Shown: positions 34,612 through 42,663 of the stretch, in pieces
Layout: the number at the start of each line of letters is the position of its first letter
Position numbering within the stretch: position 1 is the first letter of the stretch
Assembly: GCA_017540455.1 (NCBI GenBank)
Contig: JAFYAZ010000026.1
Coordinates: forward strand, 1-53,635
Source: Bacilli bacterium
GTDB taxonomy: Bacteria; Bacillota_I; Bacilli_A; RFN20; CAG-826
DNA: 53,635 nucleotides
Reading direction: 5' to 3'
The notes under the pieces: model-generated
The model's input: the letters and a program-made list of their open reading frames with translations, nothing else
The model's database searches: none
Told to the model about the DNA's origin: nothing
Made by a program: the position numbers and the translations under genes

Positions 34612-36468
34612 TTATAGAATTTGTTTGATGACAGAATCGATATCCAAACCAAATTCTTTTTCCTGTTCTGCAATTGTCGCGTGCTGGACGTAAACATTTG
34701 GAACGGCAAACGTTTTGATTAAACCTTTGAAACCTTTTCCCATCAATGTGGCTTTTAAGGTTTCAACGAAGCCAGATTCAGTTCCATATGAATCATAAAC
34801 ATATACTTTATCCATCTTTACAATTTCATCGACATCATCTGACAAAGGCAAAAGCTTGATCGCCATGATCATTTCGCCTTGATAACCTTTTTCTTTTAAG
34901 GCGTTTAATAATTCTCTTCCCTTAGGACCAACGGCTATTACAGCTTCGTTTGATTTCTTTACATTTTCTAATATAACCCACGGTTTCACCTCAAATGAGG
35001 TTCCGTCATTTTCTTTACATTTGAAAAGAGTGTGCGGATATCTGATAGCAACGATTCCATGTCCTTTTTCCATAGAATATTCGATCAGACCGCGCATTTC
35101 CTGCGTGGTCGAAGGCATATAAAGGTTGGCTCCCGGAATTGATTTCAAATAAGCTTCATCATAGATGCCCATGTGGGTTTCGCCATCTTTTCCAACAAGA
35201 CCGGCTCTATCGATAAGAAGAGTCAAATCGGCGCCCATTCTTGCGCAATCATGCAGAATTTCATCATATGCTCTCTGCAAGAATGTCGAATAAACGCAGG
35301 CAATTGGATGCATTCCGGCCAAATAGGTAGCACCGGCCATCGTCAAAGCGTGTTCCTCGGCAATACCTACATCGATACATCTATCAGGATATGCTTCAAA
35401 AGCGTCTTCAAGATGGCTTCCTTTGATCATGCCCGGGCAAATAAGCAAGGCATCATCGTGTTTTCCCATCTGTTCTTTAACTATATCGCCAACTAAATGA
35501 GGCCATGAACAATAGTCAGGGTGTTGGTTCTTTGGCTTTCCAGTCTCAATCTCAAAAGGTGTTACGCCATGCCAATAACCGGTTTTGTCCGTCTCGGCTG
35601 GTTCGTAGCCTTTTCCTTTGGTCGTATAAACATGGAAAATAACAGTCTTGGTCGCGTTTTTCGCGCGCTTAAAGGCTTTATCGAGCATCTTTATGTCATG
35701 CCCATCGTATGGGCCCATATAAGTGAATCCGAGGTTATCGTATAAAGTAAACGGAACCAAAAGACGCTTGATACCGTTCTTTAGGCTATAGCTGCATCTA
35801 TAAAACCAGCGGCCAACCGCGTTTTTCTCCAAAGCGTTCTTATATTTGTTTTTGAAGGAGTTATAACCCTTAGCCGTAGAAATACGACGGAAGAAACGAC
35901 CGAAGCCACCAACCGGACGGGAAATGGACATGTCATTATCGTTGATGACGATGATCATCTTTCCAAAACGTCCTGCGATATGGTTTAACGCTTCAAAAGA
36001 AAGGCCATTAACCAAGGAGCCATCGCCAATTACTGGAACAATGTAATAATCCTCTTTCTTAATATCGCGAGCCACCGCAAACCCCTCTGCGGCAGAAAGC
36101 GAAGTCGAAGAATGGCCTGATTCATAACAATCGTACTCAGACTCATCCATGCGCATGAAGCCTGAGACACCTTCTTTGGAATTGAGGTTATCCAAACTGC
36201 GACCGGTAAGAATCTTATGCGTATAGGATTGATGCGAAACATCGAGAATAAGCTTATCTTTTGGGAAATCAAAGTTGCGATGCAAGGCAACAGTCAGCTC
36301 GACTACACCTAAGTTAGAGCTAAGATGTCCACCGTATTCCGACGTTGCCCTGATGATTTCTTGTCTGATGTCCTGGCAAAGCAAAGCCAAAGACTCGCGT
36401 TTCAAACCTTTGACAACGCTTGGATCCTTAATGGTTTTTATGTCGATGTGCTCGATTTCTTTTGCCAT
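34612..36468 (-). CDS. dxs: 1-deoxy-D-xylulose-5-phosphate synthase
   Basis: 618 residues; condenses pyruvate with glyceraldehyde-3-phosphate, the entry to the MEP pathway and to thiamine. The N-terminus has GGHLSSNLGVVELTVALH and the thiamine-diphosphate motif is GDGSLVNGLSFEALNHIAGRFGKMIIVINDNDMSIS. The transketolase pyrimidine domain includes DVGIAEEHALTMAGATYLAGMHPI. tkt is 2.4 kb away and could supply pentose intermediates. No Shine-Dalgarno is evident; an ACTACTAATAA motif lies just upstream, between it and xseB. Confidence 0.96.
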   Translation of the reverse strand: MAKEIEHIDIKTIKDPSVVKGLKRESLALLCQDIRQEIIRATSEYGGHLSSNLGVVELTVALHRNFDFPKDKLILDVSHQSYTHKILTGRSLDNLNSKEGVSGFMRMDESEYDCYESGHSSTSLSAAEGFAVARDIKKEDYYIVPVIGDGSLVNGLSFEALNHIAGRFGKMIIVINDNDMSISRPVGGFGRFFRRISTAKGYNSFKNKYKNALEKNAVGRWFYRCSYSLKNGIKRLLVPFTLYDNLGFTYMGPYDGHDIKMLDKAFKRAKNATKTVIFHVYTTKGKGYEPAETDKTGYWHGVTPFEIETGKPKNQHPDYCSWPHLVGDIVKEQMGKHDDALLICPGMIKGSHLEDAFEAYPDRCIDVGIAEEHALTMAGATYLAGMHPIACVYSTFLQRAYDEILHDCARMGADLTLLIDRAGLVGKDGETHMGIYDEAYLKSIPGANLYMPSTTQEMRGLIEYSMEKGHGIVAIRYPHTLFKCKENDGTSFEVKPWVILENVKKSNEAVIAVGPKGRELLNALKEKGYQGEMIMAIKLLPLSDDVDEIVKMDKVYVYDSYGTESGFVETLKATLMGKGFKGLIKTFAVPNVYVQHATIAEQEKEFGLDIDSVIKQIL

Positions 36469-36508
36469 GTATAAATAACTTAAAAACTACTAATAATTAA
36501 CTTAAATG

Positions 36509-36700
36509 TTATTGCTTATCTTTGATAACTTGAATTTTTGTCTCCGCTTCGTCTAAGGACTTCTGCAGATCTTTAATTAAGGAGTTTCCTTCCTCATAAA
36601 GCTTCATAGCATCTTCTAAGGAAAGGGTTGTGTTCTCGACTTTTTCGACAATCTCGTTTAAACGAGTTAGTTTTTCTTCGAAAGCTTGTTTCTTTTCCAT
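36509..36700 (-). CDS. xseB: Exodeoxyribonuclease VII small subunit
   Basis: 63 residues: FEEKLTRLNEIVEKVENTTLSLEDAMKLYEEGNSLI is the XseB signature of two antiparallel helices. It follows xseA by five bases. Several copies wrap the XseA coiled coil. Confidence 0.94.
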   Translation of the reverse strand: MEKKQAFEEKLTRLNEIVEKVENTTLSLEDAMKLYEEGNSLIKDLQKSLDEAETKIQVIKDKQ

Positions 36701-36705
36701 AAGGT

Positions 36706-37905
36706 TTACTCCTTGGAGGTGACTTTAGACGTTATTGTTCCATCTTTCAATACGCTTTTTAGCGTGTCACCCTCTGCTATTTGTTTTACAGATGTAACAA
36801 TGTTACCTCTTTCATCCGTCGTCATGGAATAGCCGCGGTTAATGACATTACGTGGATTTAATGCGTCTAGCCTAGACGACAATGAATGGACTTGATTCCT
36901 AGACATCTCAAAGAGATGACCTAAAGACATTTCTAAACGCTTTGACAGCTGCTGAACTTCTTCCTTAGCTTTTGCGTAGTTAGAAGATGGATTCTTAAAG
37001 AATGGTCTGGCGCTAAGAGAGTTAAGTTGATCCCTTTTCTTTGAAAGGAGATTCTTCATAGCGGTGTTAAGCGCATCTTCTGAACCAAGCAAAATGGCTC
37101 TTATCTCTTGCTGATCTGGGGTTGCAGCTTCAGCTGCCCCTGTCGGCGTGCTGACTCTTAAGTCTGAGACATAATCGATCAATGTGGTGTCTATTTCGTG
37201 TCCTACCGCAGAGATGCAAGGGATGGTACAAGCGTATAGTTCTCTGGTTAGAGCCTCGTCATTAAACGCGCTAAGGTCCTCATTTGAGCCGCCGCCGCGT
37301 GCGATGATTAAAATATCGATTTCAGTCGTTTCCGCTCTCCTGAGGGCCTTTAAGAGCTCTTTCGGGGCATCCTTGCCCTGGACAAGCGATGGAAAAACGA
37401 GAATTTCGCATAAAGGCCAACGTCTGGAGATGTTTTTGATAAGGTCAGCCTCTGCGGCGCTCTTGTCCCCTACAATCAAACCAATGCTCTTAGGGAATTC
37501 AGGGATCGGCTTCTTATGGGAAATATCAAACAAGCCTTCGGCCTGGAGTTTCTTCTTGAGCGCCTCAAGAGCCAGCAGAGCGGCCCCCTGACCGAACTTT
37601 TCGAGAGTTTTTACCGTAAAGTTATAGCGGCCTCTACCGACATAAACGCTCACAGAGCCTAACGCGATAACCTCATCTCCGTTTTTAGGTTCGAACGGCA
37701 AATACAGGTAGTTATCACCCCAAAGGATGCATGGAATCACGCTTTTCTTCTCGTCGACAAGATCAAAGAAAAACCCGGAGTTATAGCTTTTCCAGTTGCT
37801 AATCTCTCCTTTAACGTAAACGTTATGTAATTCCTCATCACCATCTATCTTGGATTTGATGAGGGTGTTAAGAGCTGTGACGCTGAAATACTTATTCTGT
37901 TCCAT
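36706..37905 (-). CDS. xseA: Exodeoxyribonuclease VII large subunit
   Basis: 399 residues: an N-terminal OB fold (VYVKGEISNWKSYNSGFFFDLVDEKKS), the catalytic core (IGLIVGDKSAAEADLIKNISRRWP, IIARGGGSNEDLSAFNDEALTRELYACTIPCISAVGHEIDTTLIDYVSDLRVSTPTGAAE) and a coiled-coil tail. It degrades single-stranded DNA. The start overlaps the nusB stop (TAATG), giving a nusB-xseA-xseB operon as in Bacillus; folD is missing between them. Confidence 0.96.
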   Translation of the reverse strand: MEQNKYFSVTALNTLIKSKIDGDEELHNVYVKGEISNWKSYNSGFFFDLVDEKKSVIPCILWGDNYLYLPFEPKNGDEVIALGSVSVYVGRGRYNFTVKTLEKFGQGAALLALEALKKKLQAEGLFDISHKKPIPEFPKSIGLIVGDKSAAEADLIKNISRRWPLCEILVFPSLVQGKDAPKELLKALRRAETTEIDILIIARGGGSNEDLSAFNDEALTRELYACTIPCISAVGHEIDTTLIDYVSDLRVSTPTGAAEAATPDQQEIRAILLGSEDALNTAMKNLLSKKRDQLNSLSARPFFKNPSSNYAKAKEEVQQLSKRLEMSLGHLFEMSRNQVHSLSSRLDALNPRNVINRGYSMTTDERGNIVTSVKQIAEGDTLKSVLKDGTITSKVTSKE

Positions 37906-38321
37906 TAAGCCAAAACCTTATCCAGGATCGCATTAACGAATTTATAGTCGTTATCGGACAGATACTTCTTGGCCAACTCAACCGAAACGTTGATGATGAT
38001 GGCTTTATCTGTTTTCTCGACACTGTAATAAGACTGGCAATAGGCAAGCAAAAGCAAAGCTTGCTCGAGAAGGTTAAGACGATCGAACGTCCACTTTCTC
38101 ATGTTCTTCTCAAAAATTGGGATGATCTCTTGGTAATGTTTGACCATGGCCAAAACCATTTCCTTAACAAAAAAGTCACTATCTGCAAAAGACTTTTCGG
38201 TTAAACCGCTGACGATATCCTCGATTGGAGCTGGTAACTTCGCTTGGGAATAGGTCAGAACATCATAAATCGCGAAGAGCGCGACTTCATGAGCTTTGTT
38301 GCGAGATAGTGTTTTTTCCAT
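37905..38321 (-). CDS. nusB: Transcription antitermination factor NusB
   Basis: 138 residues from ATG 38321, with AGGAGG ten bases upstream; a TTG three codons earlier is too close to that site. All-helical RNA-binding protein that with NusE binds BoxA of rRNA leaders. The N-terminus SRNKAHEVALFAIYDVLTY and C-terminus AIIINVSVELAKKYLSDNDYKFVNAILDKV are typical. Confidence 0.93.
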   Translation of the reverse strand: MEKTLSRNKAHEVALFAIYDVLTYSQAKLPAPIEDIVSGLTEKSFADSDFFVKEMVLAMVKHYQEIIPIFEKNMRKWTFDRLNLLEQALLLLAYCQSYYSVEKTDKAIIINVSVELAKKYLSDNDYKFVNAILDKVLA

Positions 38322-38385
38322 AAAGATCAAGCCTCCTAATAAAGGCGTCTTAGTTTATCACATCTATTGAAAAGGGAAAGAGGAA

Positions 38386-38418
38386 ACAAAAAGGGCGCCG
38401 CCATTTTTGGTAGCGCCC
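38386..38418 (-). terminator. Intrinsic terminator after the Asp23 gene
   Basis: On the minus strand GGGCGCTACC pairs with GGCGGCGCCC with one mismatch and one T.G, followed by five T. It separates the Asp23 gene from the nusB operon. Confidence 0.82.
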
Positions 38419-38444
38419 ACTATTACTTATGTAATCTTTCTTGC

Positions 38445-38840
38445 TTATGAAGCCTTAGCCTTCTTTTTGGAAGACTTCTTTGCCGGCTTCTCTTTTGAGA
38501 CGCGAATCTCAACCGAGACAGGGACGGTCTCACACATCATGGAGACGCTGTTGGAAACTTCTTCCTGAATCGAAGTGCAAAGATCTGCGATGGCGGTGAT
38601 GTTATCTCCCACCACAACATCCAACATGAAATCCACACGGCCATCCTTCTTGAAGAAGGCTTTGACCGGACGAACTGCTGAAATGATGTTGCCAAGGCGG
38701 GTAAGCGCTTCTCCGTAGTTATTGATCTTAACGTGTTGGAGATTATTGCTCGCGATGGTGACGATGTTCTCGAAAGCTTTACGAGAAATACCCATCTTTC
38801 CAGCTTGCTGGTAATTGTTGAGATAGTAGAAATCGCTCAT
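38445..38840 (-). CDS. Asp23/Gls24-family protein (YqhY-like)
   Basis: 131 residues from ATG 38840 (MSDFYYLNNYQQAGKMGISRKAFENIVTIASNN). The family core follows (VRPVKAFFKKDGRVDFMLDVVVGDNITAIADLCTSIQEEVSNSVSMMCE). A Lys-rich tail ends the protein. In Bacillus the related YqhY precedes nusB and affects acetyl-CoA carboxylase/fatty-acid synthesis; a similar role is inference. TACAAT ends six bases before the start, predicting a leaderless message. Confidence 0.88.
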   Translation of the reverse strand: MSDFYYLNNYQQAGKMGISRKAFENIVTIASNNLQHVKINNYGEALTRLGNIISAVRPVKAFFKKDGRVDFMLDVVVGDNITAIADLCTSIQEEVSNSVSMMCETVPVSVEIRVSKEKPAKKSSKKKAKAS

Positions 38841-38846
38841 GAAATT

Positions 38847-38852
38847 ATTGTA
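38847..38852 (-). promoter_or_regulatory. -10 element of the Asp23 gene (leaderless)
   Basis: TACAAT on the minus strand, followed by AATTTC and ATG 38840. No Shine-Dalgarno is present; the -35 is weak. Confidence 0.6.
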
Positions 38853-38878
38853 CTTAAAACGTTGATGCAAAGGAAGTA

Positions 38879-40852
38879 TTAGGCAATAAGTTTGGCAATC
38901 TTGGCCGCGACTTTCTCAGCGGTGAAGCCACAGACATCCATAACTTCGTCAGCTGGAGCGCTGTAGCCGAATTCATCCTGAGAGATGACGTTGTCGGCAT
39001 ATTTGTACCAGGAGAGTCCGCTTAACATCTCGATAGCAACACGCTTAGCTTTTGGAAGGGTGATGATAGCATCCTTCTTTTCCTGTGGGAGCTTATCGAA
39101 ACGCTCGCAGCTTGGCATGGAGATGACGCTGGCTTTGATGCCTTTCTCTTTGAGAAGAGCGGCAGCATCAAGGGCAAGGCCGACTTCACTGCCAGAGGCG
39201 ATGAGTTCAAGATCGGCTTTCTCTTCCTTCTTTTCGACGTAAGCACCATCGGCAACGGTCTTGAGAGAAGACTTTTCGAGGTTGCGGAGGTTCTGACGGG
39301 AAAGGATGAGACAGACTGGGTGATCTTTGGTCTCGAGAGCTAAACGCCAAGCGGCGAAGCACTCTTTGGTATCGGCTGGACGGATTACCTCGACGCCTGG
39401 GATGCTTCTGAGAGCAACAAGCTGTTCGATTGGTTCGTGGGTTGGGCCATCTTCGCCAACGGCGATGCTGTCGTGGGAGAAGAGATAAATGGCTGGTAAG
39501 TGTTGGATGGCACTCATACGAATGGCGTTCTTCATGTAGTCGCTGAAGACTAAGAAGCAGCCAACATAGGTGGTTAAACCACCGTGGAGTAAGATACCAT
39601 TTTGGGCAGCAGCCATGGCGAATTCGCGGATACCCCAGTTAACGTTCTTGGCGGAACGGTGTTCGGAATCGAAACCTGGGTCGCCTGGGATAGCAGTCTT
39701 GACACTGGAGGCAACGTCAGCACTTCCACCAAAGGTGAATGGGATGTTGGCAGCGACTTCGACGAGCATACGGCCACTGGAATTACGGGTGGCTTCTGGT
39801 TTCTCGGCGACGGATGGATCAGCGAACTTGAAGCCAGAGATGTCGCGTTTGAATGCGGCCTCGAAGACTTTCAACTCCTCTGGGTGAGCTTTGCCATAGG
39901 CAGCATAAGCAGCCTTATAATCGGCATAGGCTTTGGCACCACGCTTGCCAAGGTTCTCGTCGAACTCAGCGTAGGTGGATTCTGGAACGGTGAATGGAGG
40001 GAAATCGAAACCAAGGGCTTTCTTGGTGGCAGCGCCTAATTCCTCTCCTAAAGGAGAACCGTGGGTGGTGTGGCTTCCGGCTTTTGGAGAACCATAACCG
40101 ATGACGGTGTTGATAAGAATCATGGTTGGAGCGTCGCAATGCTTGCGGGCTTCAGTTAAAGCGGCGTCGATCTCGTCGAGGTCGTTGCCATCTTTGACTT
40201 CGAGGACATTCCACTGCATGGCTTTGAAACGAAGGATCTCGTCTTCGGTCATGGAGTTGCTGGTTGGACCATCAAGGGTGGAAGTGTTCTTATCATAGAT
40301 AAGGATAAGCTTGCCAAGCTTCTGCATGCCGGCAAGGGAGATAGCTTCCTGGGCAATACCTTCTTCTAAGCAGCCATCGCCACAGAGACAGTAGGTAAAG
40401 TGATTCATGATCTTCTCGCCTTCAGCGTAGGAAGCACGAATCTTTTCTTCGGCCATAGCCATACCAACGGCTTGGGCAACGCCCTGTCCTAAAGGACCGC
40501 CGGTGGCATCAACGCCTTTGGTCCAGCCAAATTCTGGGTGGCCTGGGGTCTTGGAGTTGAGCTGACGGAACTGTTTGATGTCATCAAGGCTGACTTCGTA
40601 ACCGGCGACATGGAGCATAGCGTAGAGAAGAGCGCTGTTATGTCCGCTGGAGAGAACGAAGCGGTCGCGGTTGATCCATTCTGGATGCTTTGGATCAGCG
40701 ACAATGTGGTTCTTATAAAGAACATAGAGGGCTGGAGCGATATCAAGCGCCATGCCTGGGTGGCCGCTGTTGGCCTTGTTGATCTCGTCAATTACGAGAG
40801 CACGGATGGCGCTGACTGCGAGCGCATCCTTTTCATTGAAGTGACTAATCAT
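38879..40852 (-). CDS. tkt: Transketolase
   Basis: 657 residues; moves two-carbon units between sugar phosphates in the pentose phosphate pathway. Thiamine-binding GDGCLEEGIAQEAISLAGMQKLGKLILIYDKN, the N-terminal IRALVIDEINKANSGHPGMALDIAPALYVLY, and the pyrimidine-domain HDSIAVGEDGPTHEPIEQL are all present. AAGGAG lies nine bases before the ATG. A possible TATAAA -10 lies at 40882-40887. It is flanked upstream by a 20-bp palindrome. Confidence 0.97.
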   Translation of the reverse strand: MISHFNEKDALAVSAIRALVIDEINKANSGHPGMALDIAPALYVLYKNHIVADPKHPEWINRDRFVLSSGHNSALLYAMLHVAGYEVSLDDIKQFRQLNSKTPGHPEFGWTKGVDATGGPLGQGVAQAVGMAMAEEKIRASYAEGEKIMNHFTYCLCGDGCLEEGIAQEAISLAGMQKLGKLILIYDKNTSTLDGPTSNSMTEDEILRFKAMQWNVLEVKDGNDLDEIDAALTEARKHCDAPTMILINTVIGYGSPKAGSHTTHGSPLGEELGAATKKALGFDFPPFTVPESTYAEFDENLGKRGAKAYADYKAAYAAYGKAHPEELKVFEAAFKRDISGFKFADPSVAEKPEATRNSSGRMLVEVAANIPFTFGGSADVASSVKTAIPGDPGFDSEHRSAKNVNWGIREFAMAAAQNGILLHGGLTTYVGCFLVFSDYMKNAIRMSAIQHLPAIYLFSHDSIAVGEDGPTHEPIEQLVALRSIPGVEVIRPADTKECFAAWRLALETKDHPVCLILSRQNLRNLEKSSLKTVADGAYVEKKEEKADLELIASGSEVGLALDAAALLKEKGIKASVISMPSCERFDKLPQEKKDAIITLPKAKRVAIEMLSGLSWYKYADNVISQDEFGYSAPADEVMDVCGFTAEKVAAKIAKLIA

Positions 40853-40894
40853 GTAATTCTCCTTAGTAGATTTTTAGTCAATTTATAGTTTCAT

Positions 40895-40914
40895 TAATAT
40901 TCTAAAGAATATTA
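40895..40914. repeat. Palindrome between aspS and tkt
   Basis: TAATATTC-TAAA-GAATATTA, an 8-bp perfect stem (9 bp if the loop is tightened) directly after the aspS stop and upstream of tkt. No T run follows, so it is more likely an operator near the tkt promoter than a terminator. Confidence 0.45.
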
Positions 40915-40915
40915 T

Positions 40916-42649
40916 TTACTCCTTCTTTAATTCGATACCAACAGTATCGAGTGCCTCTTGGCTAACGCCAGCTGGGGCTTTGGACATAGGATCCACGGCC
41001 TGAAGGTTCTTTGGAAATGCCTCAACATCGCGGATGTTATCAGTTCCAGAAAGGATCATGGACAAGCGGTCAAGACCAAGAGCGAATCCACCGTGTGGCG
41101 GCGCGCCATACTTGAAGGCATCGATGAACCAGCCGAACTTCTTAGCAACGTCTTCATCGGATAAACCGAGAAGTTTGAAGATCTTCCACTGGGTATCGTG
41201 GTCATAGATTCTTAAGGTTCCACCGCCGGCTTCGTATCCGTTGATGCAGATATCGTAAGCATAGGCGAGAACTTTCTCTGGATCGGTATCAAGATAATGG
41301 AGATCCTCGTCGCGTGGACGGGTGAATGGGTGATGCTCAGCTGTGTACTGATCTTCGGTTCCTTCGATTTTATCGAACATTGGGAAGTTGATGACCCAAA
41401 GGAGATCGTAGGTTCCTGGCTTGATTAAGCCCATTTCTTTGGCGAAGCGGGTTCTTAATGCACCAAGACCGAAGTCGACATCACGGCGATATGGTGAGCC
41501 AGCGAATAAGATGAGATCATCCTCATTGAGGGCTAAGGTCTCGATTAATTCTTTCTGAGCGGCTTCATCCATGAACTTGGTGAACGAACCATTTAAGGCT
41601 CCACCATTGTATTTAAGGGACATAACGCCCTTAAGACCGAACTTTCTGGCCTCGACCTGTAGTTCGTCGAGGACCTTACGGCTCGTCTCGGTAGCGTGGT
41701 TAGGAATGACGATGGCACGGATGTATTTGGCATCGTCGAAACCAGCAAAGCTGGTTTTCTTCATGATGGCGTAGACATCTTTTAAGGTTAAGCCATAACG
41801 GGTGTCTGGCTTATCGCTGCCATAAGTGTCCATGGCATCCCAATAATTGATACGGCGGAGAGGAAGTTGGACGTCAAAGTTAACGATTTCTTTGAAATAT
41901 CTCTGAAGCATTCCTTCGCAGAGGGTAAGGATGTCATCTTGTTCCATGAAGGAGCACTCAACGTCGATTTGGGTGAATTCAGGCTGACGGTCAGCGCGTA
42001 AATCTTCGTCACGGAAGCATTTTGCAATTTGGTAATAACGCTCGATTCCACCGATCATAAGTAACTGCTTGAAGAGCTGTGGGGATTGAGGAAGGGCATA
42101 GAAAGAACCGTGGTGAAGACGGGATGGGACGATGTAGTCGCGCGCGCCTTCTGGAGTAGCCAAGTTAAGGATTGGGGTCTCCACTTCCAAGAAGCGGTTC
42201 TTATCAAGGTATTCGTGAGTAAGTTGGACGATCTTGGCTCTGACGCGGAGACGGCGTTGCATCTCTGGGCGGCGGAGATCAAGGTAACGATACTGGAGAC
42301 GGGTTTCCTCCAAAGCGTCGGTCTTATCTGCGATTATGAAAGGCGGGTTCTCGGCCTTGTTGACCACTTTAAGCTCTTTGACGATGATTTCGATCTCGCC
42401 AGTAGGAAGTTTTGGATTTGGCACCTCTTTCTTTGAAACGGTGCCGGTGACAGAAATGACATACTCGTTTCTGACGTCAGGGACTTCGACCCCTTCTTTG
42501 ATCATGAGCTGGACGATACCGGTGTTGTCGCGTAAGTCGATAAACTCGATGGCGCCGAGTCTTCTTCTGGTTGAAACCCAGCCAACAAGCTTTACTTCGC
42601 GGCCAACGTCAGATAAACGTAGCTCGCCATTGTAATCTGTTCTTTCCAT
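40916..42649 (-). CDS. aspS: Aspartyl-tRNA synthetase
   Basis: 577 residues from ATG 42649 (MERTDYNGELRLSDVGREVKLVGWVSTRRRLGAIEFIDLRD), with AAGGAGAAAAA upstream. The anticodon-binding OB domain, class II motif 2 (FRDEDLRADRQPEFTQIDVE), the bacterial GAD insertion and motif 3 (GFALGLDRLSMILSG) are all there. Whether it is discriminating or also charges tRNA-Asn cannot be settled. It follows hisS by 14 bases, a common Firmicute pair. Confidence 0.97.
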   Translation of the reverse strand: MERTDYNGELRLSDVGREVKLVGWVSTRRRLGAIEFIDLRDNTGIVQLMIKEGVEVPDVRNEYVISVTGTVSKKEVPNPKLPTGEIEIIVKELKVVNKAENPPFIIADKTDALEETRLQYRYLDLRRPEMQRRLRVRAKIVQLTHEYLDKNRFLEVETPILNLATPEGARDYIVPSRLHHGSFYALPQSPQLFKQLLMIGGIERYYQIAKCFRDEDLRADRQPEFTQIDVECSFMEQDDILTLCEGMLQRYFKEIVNFDVQLPLRRINYWDAMDTYGSDKPDTRYGLTLKDVYAIMKKTSFAGFDDAKYIRAIVIPNHATETSRKVLDELQVEARKFGLKGVMSLKYNGGALNGSFTKFMDEAAQKELIETLALNEDDLILFAGSPYRRDVDFGLGALRTRFAKEMGLIKPGTYDLLWVINFPMFDKIEGTEDQYTAEHHPFTRPRDEDLHYLDTDPEKVLAYAYDICINGYEAGGGTLRIYDHDTQWKIFKLLGLSDEDVAKKFGWFIDAFKYGAPPHGGFALGLDRLSMILSGTDNIRDVEAFPKNLQAVDPMSKAPAGVSQEALDTVGIELKKE

Positions 42650-42663
42650 TTTTTCTCCTTTCC

